DNA from: Rhodospirillaceae bacterium
GTDB taxonomy: Bacteria > Pseudomonadota > Alphaproteobacteria > UBA6615
Assembly: GCA_018702955.1 (NCBI GenBank)
Contig: JABJEK010000044.1
Span: 1 to 64,000 of the forward strand
Length of the DNA stretch: 64,000 nt
Direction: 5' to 3'
Shown: in pieces, positions 17,418 to 26,346 of the stretch
Layout: every line of letters starts with the position of its first letter
How positions within the stretch are numbered: the first letter of the stretch is position 1
Notes under the pieces: generated by a model
Seen by the model: only the letters and a program-made list of their open reading frames with translations
Told to the model about the DNA's origin: nothing
Database searches by the model: none
Translations under genes and position numbers: made by a program

Positions 17418-18419
17418 CTACTTGTTTATCGTGCTGTCCGGATTGAACGCGTGGAACGAGAAGGCAAAGGTCACGTCATGGACCTCATCGACGAGCTTGC
17501 CGCCTTCCTTGCGCTGCACCGTCACGTTGCCGATGTCGCGACCCTGAGAGATGTTGCGCGCATCCATCGCCGAGTTCTGGCCGGATTCCCAGGTGATGAC
17601 CAGATCGTCGGTCTCGACCCGCTTCTCCTTGCTCAGGAGATCCATCGACCAGGCCTCGCCGCCGACGGCGACCACATAGTCGAGCGGGCGGATGCCTTCG
17701 GGGAAACTCCCGCGATACAGGAACGGACGCGACGAGCTGTCATATCCGGCATACGGGTTGAACCCGGCGCCACCGCGCGGGCTCAGTAGCACCTCACCTT
17801 CAGGAAAGCGCTCCTTGAACAGGTCAAACGCCTCGACGCGGACAGGCAGCATGGTCAGCTGGGTGCCGGTCATCTCGCCGACGATCCCCTCGCCGATGAA
17901 CTGCTGCCACCAGCTATTGGTCTCGTGGTCCCACATCACCAGATCGGAGAACCGAAGCTTGCCCGACACGCCGAATGTAAGGATCTGGCCATCGACATTG
18001 CGGTCGAACACCACGGCCGAGTTGCACAACGGGCAGAATGTGACCGCAATCGGTTTGCCGCCGAGTTCGTCATTGACGATCTCATGGGTCATCAGGATAC
18101 CCAGCGGATACGCTCGGGCCGCCCCGTTGACCGAAACGGTGATCACCGGCTCGGTGCCCTTATAGAGGCGGTCCACTTCGGCGATGGAACCAAACTGGGG
18201 ATTATAGATCGGAGGAATGCCGTCCTTCGGGACACCGCCCGAGAAAATTTCATCGAACGGCACACTCGATTTCGAGAAATCGGTTTGCGGCCATTCGAGC
18301 TTCCAGAACGCCGGATTGGCCTGACCGCTGGCGGACACAGCGAGGAACAACAGGCCGGCGGCGATCATGACACCGACGCGGCCCCATTTTTGAGTGGTGA
18401 GAAGTGGCATAACGAACAT
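17418..18419 (-). CDS. DUF3179 domain-containing secreted protein (copy 1)
   Basis: First of three tandem paralogues, 333 residues, and the most divergent. A signal peptide (VGVMIAAGLLFLAVSASGQA) precedes the domain: GILMTHEIVNDELGG, TFCPLCNSAVVFDR, DLVMWDHETNSWWQQF, GRDIGNVTVQ and FHAFNPDSTINK. It lacks the double Leu-Trp-His form of the other two (MTHEIVN instead of LWHEIVN). The ATG at 18419 has only a weak ribosome site; an ATG three codons on is possible. A GC-rich hairpin lies about 50 nt upstream in the leader. Confidence 0.88.
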   Translation of the reverse strand: MFVMPLLTTQKWGRVGVMIAAGLLFLAVSASGQANPAFWKLEWPQTDFSKSSVPFDEIFSGGVPKDGIPPIYNPQFGSIAEVDRLYKGTEPVITVSVNGAARAYPLGILMTHEIVNDELGGKPIAVTFCPLCNSAVVFDRNVDGQILTFGVSGKLRFSDLVMWDHETNSWWQQFIGEGIVGEMTGTQLTMLPVRVEAFDLFKERFPEGEVLLSPRGGAGFNPYAGYDSSSRPFLYRGSFPEGIRPLDYVVAVGGEAWSMDLLSKEKRVETDDLVITWESGQNSAMDARNISQGRDIGNVTVQRKEGGKLVDEVHDVTFAFSFHAFNPDSTINK

Positions 18420-18746
18420 CCCGTAGCTTTCGTGTTCAGTTTCAATTTCACATGATCCCGGCGGGGAAAGAAACGGCGGCGTCTCCGCCGCCGTTTAAGT
18501 ATCTCCAAGCGTGTTTCGATTGGAGAAGCACGATGATCATGAGCATTAGATGATGATCTGCCGCTTCGTATAAAGTCACTCTGCGTCACGAGTTTGTGAG
18601 AGAATCGACGGGCTTGCCGGTTTGATTTTTCAGCCCAGATGGTGGACCGCAACAGGAGTACAACCCAGCATGGCGACCATCGCGCTGCATATCGGCATTC
18701 CGCCATCGCGATGCCGGTTCGGCCAGACGCCCCAGGAGACAAACCC
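18420..18746. other. Divergent intergenic region between DUF3179 copy 1 and the uracil-DNA glycosylase gene
   Basis: About 327 nt without a confirmed protein gene. It holds the hairpin at 18471-18496, an A+T-richer stretch at 18497-18640 that must contain promoters for both directions, and a possible 26-codon leader reading frame on the plus strand from 18670. No tRNA or repeat was seen. Confidence 0.6.
18471..18496 (-). terminator. Hairpin in the leader of the DUF3179 run
   Basis: Inverted repeat AAACGGCGGC (18471-18480) with GCCGCCGTTT (18487-18496) and a 6-nt loop. Read on the minus strand it is followed by CTTTCCCC. No minus-strand gene ends just before it, so it is either an attenuator ahead of DUF3179 copy 1 or the end of an unannotated short transcript. 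Confidence 0.5.
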
Positions 18747-18750
18747 GTGA
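18670..18750 (+). CDS. Possible 26-residue upstream leader peptide
   Basis: ATG at 18670 with AGGAG at 18654-18658 (11-nt spacing) opens a 26-codon frame whose TGA overlaps the GTG start of the glycosylase gene as GTGA (18747-18750). The peptide has no recognisable domain. The exact overlap is what would be needed for translational coupling, but a frame this short can arise by chance. Confidence 0.3.
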   Translation: MATIALHIGIPPSRCRFGQTPQETNP

Positions 18751-19334
18751 GCCTGTCCACCCTGCTGAAAGACGTGCGCGCCTGTGACATCTGCGCGGCG
18801 GCCCTGCCCCACGGCACCCGACCCGTGCTCCAGGCCGGACGCAAGGCACGCATCCTGATCGCCGGCCAGGCGCCGGGGCGCAAGGTCCATGAAAGCGGTG
18901 TCCTGTTCGACGACCCGAGTGGCGACCGCCTGCGTGACTGGCTCCAGGTCGATCGCGAGGTTTTCTACGATCCCGACAGACTGGCGATCCTGCCCATGGG
19001 CTTCTGTTACCCGGGCCCGGGCAAGTCGGGTGACCTGCCGCCACGCCCCGAATGCGCGCCGCAATGGCGCCGCCCATTGCTCGACCTTCTCCCCAATATC
19101 GAACTGACCCTCGTCGTCGGCCAGTACGCGCAGGCCCACCACCTGCCCGACAACCCCCACAAGAATCTCACCGAGACCGTGCGCGCCTGGCAGGATTTCT
19201 GGCCACACGCGCTGCCGCTACCCCATCCCAGCCCGCGCAACAACATCTGGATGCGCAAGAATCCGTGGTTTGAAGCCGACGTGCTACCGGCACTTCGCGG
19301 CGCGGTTCACAAAATACTGTCCGACGCAGGCTGA
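18747..19334 (+). CDS. Uracil-DNA glycosylase superfamily protein
   Basis: Base-excision repair type fold, 195 residues. Motif A is GQAPGRKVHESG (40-51), giving the water-activating loop, and the C-terminal motif B is HPSPRN (160-165), the DNA-intercalating loop with its His. Cys residues at 13 and 16 (CDIC) recall the Fe-S cluster of families 4 and 5, but the full four-Cys set is not evident. The GTG start has AGGAG 8 nt upstream and matches the domain edge; longer in-frame starts lack such a site. Uracil specificity is inferred, because several subfamilies of this fold have other or no glycosylase activity. Confidence 0.8.
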   Translation: MSLSTLLKDVRACDICAAALPHGTRPVLQAGRKARILIAGQAPGRKVHESGVLFDDPSGDRLRDWLQVDREVFYDPDRLAILPMGFCYPGPGKSGDLPPRPECAPQWRRPLLDLLPNIELTLVVGQYAQAHHLPDNPHKNLTETVRAWQDFWPHALPLPHPSPRNNIWMRKNPWFEADVLPALRGAVHKILSDAG

Positions 19335-19426
19335 CCCCACTGCCAATTGGCCGAGACACGCGATAGGCGCGCGCCGTGACCGGTGATACCCTCGCCTTGC
19401 TGCCAACAAGTTCAGAGGAACAGATT

Positions 19427-20449
19427 ATGTCCCTCCAAAGCGATGCCGCCCGGCCGACCACCGCGATCGACCCCAACGAAATTCCAATCGTGGATATCGG
19501 GCCGGTGCTCGCGGGCGTACCCGGTGCCATCGAGAATGCCGCTGCGGCATTCCACGAGGCCTGCACCGGCATGGGCTTCCTGTTCCTGGTCAACCACGGG
19601 ATCGACGAGGGCGTCGTGGCACGCTCGTTCGAGGCATCCCGTCGATTTCACGCACTGCCGATGGAAGAGAAACTCAAGGTACGGATGAACCGCCACCAAT
19701 GCGGCTACATGCCGCCGAACGTGTCGGTTCACAGGGATTCATTCGAGACCCACAACACCGCGCAGAAGGCGCAAGTTAGCGAAGCCTACAAATTCACCTT
19801 CGACCTCTCCCCCGACGATCCCGACTTCGACAAAAACCGACGCTTTCGCGGCCACAACAAATGGCCCGACGAGGAAACGGCTCCGGGCGTGCGCGATGCG
19901 TTCATGGATTTTCATGTGACGTTCGAGGGCTTTGCGCAGAATTTGCTGTCTGTCCTGTCCGTCGCCTTGGGGATGCCAGCTGATTTCTTCGGGCCCTTCT
20001 TCGAGCGTTCAAGCTCGATGACCCGGATCGCGCACTACCCGCCGATCCCCGATCAGGACGAGGAAATCTCTCTGCCCGGCCATAAGGATCTGTCGTTCCT
20101 GTCGCTCATCCCGCCGGCCACCCATCCGGGCCTGGAAATCCTCACCCCGTCAGGCGAATGGATCGCGCAACCGATCGTGCCGGACGGGCTGTTGTTCAAC
20201 ACCGGCAGCACGCTCTGCCGATGGTCCAACGATGTGTATCGGGCCACGCCGCACCGGGTCCGCGCCGCGCCCGATACCGACCGACACTCGAACATCTTCT
20301 TCCTCTACCCCAATGTGGACGCGCTGATGGAATGCCTGCCGACCTGCACGGACGCGGACAATCCCGCGCAATACCCGCCGGTCACGTTTGGAGAATTTCA
20401 CGCAGACTACGCGGCGCGGAATTTCGCCTACGCCGAAGACTGGGATTGA
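19427..20449 (+). CDS. 2-oxoglutarate/Fe(II)-dependent oxygenase, isopenicillin N synthase-like
   Basis: Double-stranded beta-helix oxygenase of 340 residues. The N-terminal DIOX_N region (IPIVDIGPVLAG ... GFLFLVNHGI) leads to the Fe(II) facial triad His219-x-Asp221 (in GHKDLS) and His276 (in ATPHRVR), the last followed by the Arg that binds the co-substrate carboxylate. Such proteins hydroxylate, desaturate or cyclise small molecules; in bacteria many act on unknown substrates. The ATG at 19427 with GAGGA 7 nt upstream is preferred over an earlier in-frame GTG. It lies about 90 nt after the glycosylase gene. Confidence 0.88.
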   Translation: MSLQSDAARPTTAIDPNEIPIVDIGPVLAGVPGAIENAAAAFHEACTGMGFLFLVNHGIDEGVVARSFEASRRFHALPMEEKLKVRMNRHQCGYMPPNVSVHRDSFETHNTAQKAQVSEAYKFTFDLSPDDPDFDKNRRFRGHNKWPDEETAPGVRDAFMDFHVTFEGFAQNLLSVLSVALGMPADFFGPFFERSSSMTRIAHYPPIPDQDEEISLPGHKDLSFLSLIPPATHPGLEILTPSGEWIAQPIVPDGLLFNTGSTLCRWSNDVYRATPHRVRAAPDTDRHSNIFFLYPNVDALMECLPTCTDADNPAQYPPVTFGEFHADYAARNFAYAEDWD

Positions 20450-20486
20450 GTGCCGGCTTTAGTGAAAACCGGCCGGCGCGGTCGCG

Positions 20487-20714
20487 CTAGCAAAGTCGGT
20501 GCTTCTGGTCCATCCGCAGGGCGTCGAGGTCTTTTTCCCACTCTTCATCACCCGGCGCCTGATGGATGCCGAGCGTGGCCTTGTGATAATCGAAATCATC
20601 CTCGCCTTCCGCGGGCTTCGCATCCCAGGAATCCTTGGTGACGAGTGCCGACCAGGTGCCGAGGACAATGCAAATGACGATAAGCGCCAGGATGACAATG
20701 ACTTCCATACTCAT
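20487..20714 (-). CDS. Small membrane protein of unknown function
   Basis: 75 residues. An N-terminal transmembrane helix (MEVIVILALIVICIVLGTWSAL) is followed by an acidic cytoplasmic or periplasmic tail with a Trp-rich pattern and a final Cys. Codon use has the G/C third positions of its neighbours and GGAA precedes the ATG, which supports a real gene even though it lies alone on the minus strand between two plus-strand genes. An internal start two codons on (MEVIV) is possible. I do not recognise the family. Confidence 0.6.
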   Translation of the reverse strand: MSMEVIVILALIVICIVLGTWSALVTKDSWDAKPAEGEDDFDYHKATLGIHQAPGDEEWEKDLDALRMDQKHRLC

Positions 20715-20890
20715 GGCTCGGTTCCATGTTCAGTGCCGTGGATCAGGCAATCTGGCACAAAACCGCGATTGAGGGGAATTCAACTCCTGGAGAGCGGCGC
20801 GGCGGACCGGGTTGTCATTGGCGTCCCGCCAGGGGAAACGTAGTATCCCGCCGCGATCACCCTAATTCGGTCGCGACAGAGGATTTCCGC

Positions 20891-22282
20891 ATGAGCCAGG
20901 AACCGTCGGACCACATGCCGATCATCGATAACGCGGATGCCGCTCACCGGGTGCGCCAGAGCCAACATGACTTCGTGAAGGTCGGGATCACCGATATCGA
21001 CGGCCTCATGCGCGGCAAATACATGCACCGGGAGAAGTTTCTCGCTGCACTGGATGCCGGCTTCGGCTTTTGTGATGTCGTCCTGGGCTGGGACATCAAC
21101 GACCAACTCTATGACAATAGCCATTACACGGGCTGGCACACCGGATTTCCCGATGCGCCGGTGCGGATCATTCCCGAGTCCGGCCGCCAGATCCCATTCG
21201 AGGACGGGTGTTGGATGTTCCTCGGGGAGTTCGCGCATCCGGCGTCAGAAATATGTCCGCGCGGGGTTCTTGGGCGGGTTCTCCAGAAAGCAACCGCGAT
21301 GGGTTACGGCGTCCTCGCGGGCTTTGAGTATGAGTTCTTCGTCTTCGCGGAAACGCTGGCGAGTGCGGCGGCCAAGCAGTACCGGGACATGACCCCCGTA
21401 ACGTCCGGGAACACCGGCTACTCCCTGCTGCGTCAATCCACGCTCGCGCCTCTCTACACCGATATCTTCTCCAGCATGGAGGCGATGGGAATCGGGCTTG
21501 AGGGCATCCACGAAGAAATGGGAGCCGGCGTCATCGAGGCGGCTATCCAGGTCGATACCGCCCTCGCAGCAGCCGACAAGGCCAGCCTGTTCAAGACCTA
21601 TACGAAGGCGCTTATCCAGAACCGCGAATTGATCGCGACCTTCATGGCCAAATGGAACGTGGACGAGGCCGGACAGTCGGGGCATTTGCATCTGTCGCTG
21701 ACCACCGATGAGGGCGCCACAAACCCGTTCCACGACCCCGCGGCCGAACACGGCATCAGCGACACGATGCGGCATTTCATCGGCGGCCAGCAGACCCACA
21801 TGGCAGACCTGACGGCCATGGTTGCGCCCACGGTGAATTCCTACCGCCGCCTGATCCCCGGAATGTGGGCGCCCACCGATGCGACCTGGGGCATCGACAA
21901 TCGCACCTGTGCCATCCGGGCCCTGCCGGGCAGCCCCAAGTCACACAGGCTCGAGTATCGGGTGCCCGGCGCTGACGCGAACCCCTATCTGGTCGCCGCG
22001 GCGGCCATCGCGTCCGGCCTGCACGGGATCGAGCACGCGATCGAGCCAACCGAGCGACACAGCGGTAACGCCTATGACGGAGATCACCCCGATCATCTGC
22101 GCCTCCCGTCAAATCTCGCGGATGCGGGCACGCGTTTTGCCGGGTCCGCCATGGCGCGTGAATGGTTTGGCGATGCGTTCGTCGATCACTTTGCCGCGTC
22201 GCGCGACTGGGAGGCCCGTCAGCTTCCGCTGGAGCCCGCAATCAGCACGGCCGAAATGGACAGATATTTCGAACTGATCTGA
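20891..22282 (+). CDS. Glutamine synthetase family protein (gamma-glutamyl-amide ligase type)
   Basis: 463-residue enzyme of the GlnA fold: N-terminal beta-grasp domain (FVKVGITDIDGLMRGKY), then the catalytic domain with GFEYEFFVF, the ammonium/ATP loop GQSGHLHLSL, and NSYRRLIPGMWAPTDATWG and NRTCAIRAL. The missing adenylylation loop and overall length place it with PuuA/GlnT-like ligases that glutamylate amines rather than with housekeeping GlnA. The start at 20891 has AGAGGA 8 nt before it; the open frame extends 55 codons upstream without similarity. The next genes, a CoxL-type enzyme and an iron alcohol dehydrogenase, hint at catabolism of a small N-containing compound. Confidence 0.88.
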   Translation: MSQEPSDHMPIIDNADAAHRVRQSQHDFVKVGITDIDGLMRGKYMHREKFLAALDAGFGFCDVVLGWDINDQLYDNSHYTGWHTGFPDAPVRIIPESGRQIPFEDGCWMFLGEFAHPASEICPRGVLGRVLQKATAMGYGVLAGFEYEFFVFAETLASAAAKQYRDMTPVTSGNTGYSLLRQSTLAPLYTDIFSSMEAMGIGLEGIHEEMGAGVIEAAIQVDTALAAADKASLFKTYTKALIQNRELIATFMAKWNVDEAGQSGHLHLSLTTDEGATNPFHDPAAEHGISDTMRHFIGGQQTHMADLTAMVAPTVNSYRRLIPGMWAPTDATWGIDNRTCAIRALPGSPKSHRLEYRVPGADANPYLVAAAAIASGLHGIEHAIEPTERHSGNAYDGDHPDHLRLPSNLADAGTRFAGSAMAREWFGDAFVDHFAASRDWEARQLPLEPAISTAEMDRYFELI

Positions 22283-22324
22283 CAATCCGCCCCGAAGGTG
22301 TAACATCACCAAAAAAGGGGGCAG

Positions 22325-24664
22325 ATGATGGTCGAGAAATTCGGAATTTCACAGCCTGTTCGCCGACGCGAGGATACGCGTTTCCTCACGGGCCAAGGCA
22401 CCTATGCCGACGACGTCAATCGTGATGGACAGGTCTATGCGAGCTTTGTGCGCTCGCAACACCCGCACGGCAGCATCCGGGGTATTGACAACGCAGCGGC
22501 GGAAAGCGCGCCGGGTGTCGTCGGCGTGTTCACCGGTGCGGACCTGGTCACCGCCGGCATCCATGGACAGGTGCCGCGCGCACTGTTGCCAGGCTTCGTC
22601 ACGACCCCTACCCCGCGCCCCGGCCTCGCCGACACCGTCGTCCGCCACGTCGGAGAGCCCGTCGCGGTGGTGATCGCTGAAACACGCGCGCTGGCTGATG
22701 ATGCGGCCGGCCTCATCGAGGTCGATATAGAGGCACTCCCTGCCGCCATCGAAATCACCGATGCACGTGCGCCCGGCGCGCCGGTCGTCTGGTCAGAGGC
22801 ACCGAACAATGTCTGCCAGGAATGGACCCATGGCGACCGCGACGCGGCAGAGCGTGCCTTCGCCGACGCGACACATGTGACCCGTCTGAAGCTGCGCAAT
22901 AACCGTGTCGTCGTGAACCCGATGGAGGTGCGCACCAGCCTCGCCGAACATGACGCCGCGGCCGACCGCTACACCCTCACCTGTTCCAGCCAGGGCGTGC
23001 ACTACATGCATGAGGTCCTGAGTGAGCAGATGCTCCGCATTCCCGGTGAGAAGCTGCGCGTGCGCACCCATGATGTGGGTGGCGGGTTCGGCGTCAAGGA
23101 ACAGCCCTACCCCGAAGACGTCGCGATCCTGTTCGCCGCCAAGGCCATCGGCCGCCCGGTGAAATGGACGGGCAGCCGCATCGAGCATTTCCTGTGCGAC
23201 AACCAGGCACGTGACGCCAATATTGACGCCGCGCTGGCCCTCGACGAGGACGGAAATTTTCTGGCGATCCGGGTCACCGTCGACGATGCCATGGGTGCCT
23301 ACTATGCGGGCCACGGTCCGTTTATTTCGGTCCGCAACATGACCAACGGTATACCGCTCGTGTACCGGACGCCGGTCATGGACGTCACGGTCCGGCTGGT
23401 GTTCACCCACACCGGCTCTGTCGGTCCGTATCGCGGCGCGGGCCGCGAACAGGCCGCCCTGATCGTTGAACGCCTGATCGACGAGGCCGCACGCGAAACA
23501 GGGCGTGACCCGCTCGAACTGCGCCGCCAAAACTATATCCCGCCCTCGGCTATGCCCTACGAAACGCCAGCCGGGCGCACCTATGACTCAGGTGAGTTCG
23601 AAGCCGTGTTGAACAAGGCACTCGTCACCGCCGATTGGGACGGGTATCAGGCCCGGCGCGACGCCAGCGAGGCCGCTGGCAAGATACGCGGGCGCGGGCT
23701 GGCGAGTTGCATGGAATGTGTCGGCGCAGTGCCCTTCGAAGGCGCGATCCTTCGGTTCAATGAGGAAAACAATCTCGACCTCGTGGTCGCAAGCCAGAGC
23801 CAGGGCCAGGGACACGAAACCAGCTTCGTGCAGGTCGTGGCCGACCGCCTCGGACTGCCATTCGATGCTATCACCCTGCATCAGGGCGACAGCGACGACG
23901 TGCCCATCGGCCTGGCGACCATCGGCTCGCGTTCGATGATCATGACCGGCTCCGCCATCGCCAACACCTGCGACGCGGTGATCGAGAAAGGCCGGGAACT
24001 GGCCGCCCATGTACTCGAAGCCGCGGCAGTCGATATTGAATTTTCGGACGGCAGCTTCCGGGTCACGGGCACGGACCGCCAGATCGGGCTCCCGGAATTA
24101 TCCAAAACCGTACGCATGTTGCGTGCCGCACCGGACGGCCTGCCGGAAGATGTGCCCGACAGGCTCGACAGCGAAGAGGAATTTCGCGCGCCCGATCAGT
24201 ACTTCCCGAACGGGTGCCATATCTGCGAGATCGAAATCGACCCGAACACCGGTGAGATCGAGATCGAGAGCTACGTCGCAATCGACGATGTGGGCACGGT
24301 CGTCAACCCGATGATCGTCCACGGTCAGGTGCATGGCGGGGTCGTGCAGGGTATCGGCCAGGCGCTGCTGGAAAACAGTGTCTATGACCGATCGGGCCAG
24401 TTGCTGACAGGCTCGCTTATGGATTACCCCCTGCCCCGCGCACGCCATGTCCCGAACCTGGTCACGGACTTCCACCCGGTTCCCTCGACAACCAACCCGC
24501 TGGGGGTCAAGGGCATCGGCGAAGCCGGACTTGTCGGCGCCATACCCACGGTGATGAATGCCATCGCGGACGCGCTCGCCACGCGTGGATGCACCATCGA
24601 TTTCGACATGCCCGCGACGCCGGAGAAACTCTGGCGCGCCCTTGCCAACGGAAAGACTACATGA
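22325..24664 (+). CDS. Xanthine dehydrogenase family molybdopterin-binding subunit (CoxL form II-like)
   Basis: Large Mo subunit of a molybdenum hydroxylase, 779 residues. The N-terminal domain starts VRRREDTRFLTGQGTYADD; the Mo-pterin domain has GVKEQPYPEDV, the active-site loop GPYRGAGR (about 368-375, as in form II CoxL AYRGAGR, not the CO-dehydrogenase AYxCSFR), and the catalytic Glu in GIGEAG (near 731). No FAD (CoxM) or 2Fe-2S (CoxS) subunit gene is adjacent, so partners must be encoded elsewhere. Its stop overlaps the next gene by 4 nt. The ATG at 22325 is followed at once by another ATG; either could be used. Confidence 0.92.
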   Translation: MMVEKFGISQPVRRREDTRFLTGQGTYADDVNRDGQVYASFVRSQHPHGSIRGIDNAAAESAPGVVGVFTGADLVTAGIHGQVPRALLPGFVTTPTPRPGLADTVVRHVGEPVAVVIAETRALADDAAGLIEVDIEALPAAIEITDARAPGAPVVWSEAPNNVCQEWTHGDRDAAERAFADATHVTRLKLRNNRVVVNPMEVRTSLAEHDAAADRYTLTCSSQGVHYMHEVLSEQMLRIPGEKLRVRTHDVGGGFGVKEQPYPEDVAILFAAKAIGRPVKWTGSRIEHFLCDNQARDANIDAALALDEDGNFLAIRVTVDDAMGAYYAGHGPFISVRNMTNGIPLVYRTPVMDVTVRLVFTHTGSVGPYRGAGREQAALIVERLIDEAARETGRDPLELRRQNYIPPSAMPYETPAGRTYDSGEFEAVLNKALVTADWDGYQARRDASEAAGKIRGRGLASCMECVGAVPFEGAILRFNEENNLDLVVASQSQGQGHETSFVQVVADRLGLPFDAITLHQGDSDDVPIGLATIGSRSMIMTGSAIANTCDAVIEKGRELAAHVLEAAAVDIEFSDGSFRVTGTDRQIGLPELSKTVRMLRAAPDGLPEDVPDRLDSEEEFRAPDQYFPNGCHICEIEIDPNTGEIEIESYVAIDDVGTVVNPMIVHGQVHGGVVQGIGQALLENSVYDRSGQLLTGSLMDYPLPRARHVPNLVTDFHPVPSTTNPLGVKGIGEAGLVGAIPTVMNAIADALATRGCTIDFDMPATPEKLWRALANGKTT

Positions 24665-25860
24665 CGGTCGAACCCGCTGCCCTTCGCGGCACCTGGAGCT
24701 TTCCGACCACGATCTGGTTCGGTGCAGGAAAAGTCACGATGCTCGCGCGCGCCTGCAAGACGCTGGGCATGACCAGGCCCCTGTTCGTCACTGACCCCGG
24801 CCTGGCGGGTCTCGAGATGGTGGCATCCGCCCTCGCACAGGCGGCAGCTGATGGTGCCACGCCGACGTTGTTCTCGGACATCAAGCCAAACCCGGTGAGC
24901 GCAAACATCACCGCCGGCGTCGCAGCCATGCACACGTCGGATTGCGACGGGGTGATCGCTTTCGGCGGGGGGTCGTCCCTCGATGCCGGCAAGACCATTG
25001 CCCTGATGGCCGCGCAACCCGAAGACGGTGTCGACCTTTGGGATTTCGAGGAAGGTCGCAAGGACTGGCAGGGTGCGGTGCCGCCACTTCCGATCGTGGC
25101 GGTTCCCACCACCGCCGGCACCGGGTCCGAGACCGGCCGCTCCACGGTCGTGTTGAACGAGGCGACCGACCGAAAGGTGATCATCACCCACCCCGGCATG
25201 ATGCCCGGCATCGTGATCGCCGACCCGGAACTGACACTCGGTTTGCCGGCACATATCACGGCCGCAACGGGCATGGACGCACTGGCGCATTGCCTGGAAG
25301 CCTATTGCTCGCCGTTCGACAACCCGCTGTGCGACGGCATCGCCCTCGAGGGCATGCGTCTGGCGCGTGAGAATCTGGCAACCGCAGTCGCGGACGGCAC
25401 GAACATCGCCGCGCGGTCCAACATGCTCGCCGCCGCCGCCATGGGATCCACAGCCTTCCAGAAAGGTCTCGGGGCCATTCATGCGATGAGCCACCCGATC
25501 GGGGCGTTGTATGACACCCATCACGGGCTGACCAACGCGGTCGTGATGCCCTATGTCCTCAACCGGAACCGCTCAGCGATCGAAGCCAGGCTCGCAAGGG
25601 TGTCGGCCTATCTCGGGCTCACGCATCAGGCTGACGACGTTGCTGCCGGGTTTGACTCATTCTTCGATTGGACACTGACGCTGCGTTCAAAATTCGCGAT
25701 GCCGCACACCTTATCCGAACTCGGCGTCGAGCAATCGCGCTTCGATGATCTCGCGGAGATGGCCGCAGCGGACCCGACCGCGCTCGCCAATCCCGTCGCC
25801 CTTGATGCTGGCGCGTTCCGCAAACTGTTCGAGACGGCCTACACCGGCACTCTCGGCTAG
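24661..25860 (+). CDS. Iron-containing alcohol dehydrogenase
   Basis: Type III alcohol dehydrogenase, 399 residues. The NAD(P)-binding loop AFGGGSSLDAGKTIA lies near 100-114. Metal ligands are seen in MDALAHCLEAY (Asp and His near 205-210) and HAMSHPIGALYDTHHG (three His near 273-287). The ATG overlaps the stop of the molybdenum hydroxylase gene (ATGA, 24661-24664) with GGAAAG upstream, so the pair is translationally coupled. An alcohol to aldehyde to acid route is one plausible use of the pair, but the substrate is unknown. Confidence 0.93.
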   Translation: MTVEPAALRGTWSFPTTIWFGAGKVTMLARACKTLGMTRPLFVTDPGLAGLEMVASALAQAAADGATPTLFSDIKPNPVSANITAGVAAMHTSDCDGVIAFGGGSSLDAGKTIALMAAQPEDGVDLWDFEEGRKDWQGAVPPLPIVAVPTTAGTGSETGRSTVVLNEATDRKVIITHPGMMPGIVIADPELTLGLPAHITAATGMDALAHCLEAYCSPFDNPLCDGIALEGMRLARENLATAVADGTNIAARSNMLAAAAMGSTAFQKGLGAIHAMSHPIGALYDTHHGLTNAVVMPYVLNRNRSAIEARLARVSAYLGLTHQADDVAAGFDSFFDWTLTLRSKFAMPHTLSELGVEQSRFDDLAEMAAADPTALANPVALDAGAFRKLFETAYTGTLG

Positions 25861-25863
25861 GGC

Positions 25864-26100
25864 TCAGCCCTTTTTGTAGGGGTTCGCCAATTCGTCCACG
25901 AGGGCGTGCAGCACCTTGCGGAACTGGGCCTCGGACACATCCATCAGGACCGCGTCTTCCAGCGCCTCCTGACACACGTCCTGGATCTCGACGAGGTTCT
26001 CGCGCAACACGAGAATCGAATCTTCGCAGCTCACGGCCTCGCCGCTGGGCTGCTCCCACTTATCCGGTTCGACTTTCGCACGCTGCTTGGACTCGGGCAT
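25864..26100 (-). CDS. Hypothetical small acidic protein
   Basis: 78 residues, unrecognised. The N-terminus is polar and charged (MPESKQRAKVEPDKWEQP) and the rest is predicted helical with many Glu, Asp and Val (SILVLRENLVEIQDVCQEAL, then EAQFRKVLHALVDEL). No membrane segment. The ATG at 26100 has AAAGGCGA upstream; a GTG 14 codons earlier is an alternative. A TATAAT with a reasonable -35 lies about 75 nt upstream. It faces the alcohol dehydrogenase gene, with 3 nt between the stops. Confidence 0.6.
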   Translation of the reverse strand: MPESKQRAKVEPDKWEQPSGEAVSCEDSILVLRENLVEIQDVCQEALEDAVLMDVSEAQFRKVLHALVDELANPYKKG

Positions 26101-26174
26101 TTGCGTCGCCTTTGCTGCCGTCGGTTGATCTCGGCGATCCACGATCGAATCGATCCGACGGGCATTGAAATATT

Positions 26175-26202
26175 ATTATAGAGCGCTCGGACAAGGCGTC
26201 AT
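26175..26202 (-). promoter_or_regulatory. Predicted promoter of the small acidic protein gene
   Basis: On the minus strand, TATAAT (26175-26180) is a perfect -10, with ATGACG (26197-26202) 16 nt upstream as a 4 of 6 match to the -35. The region between this and the leucine dehydrogenase start is notably A+T-rich. Confidence 0.4.
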
Positions 26203-26346
26203 ATTCCACCTTATCAGGCTGTTTTACCGTCCGGCTTCCTTCGATTCCCTCACAAGTCGTTGAAGTTCATTGAAGATTAACGGCGCAAATGCAAAATCCA
26301 TGAAGTTGGTTAATGGTCGTTAAGTCATTCTGTCCGGGAGGACGCC

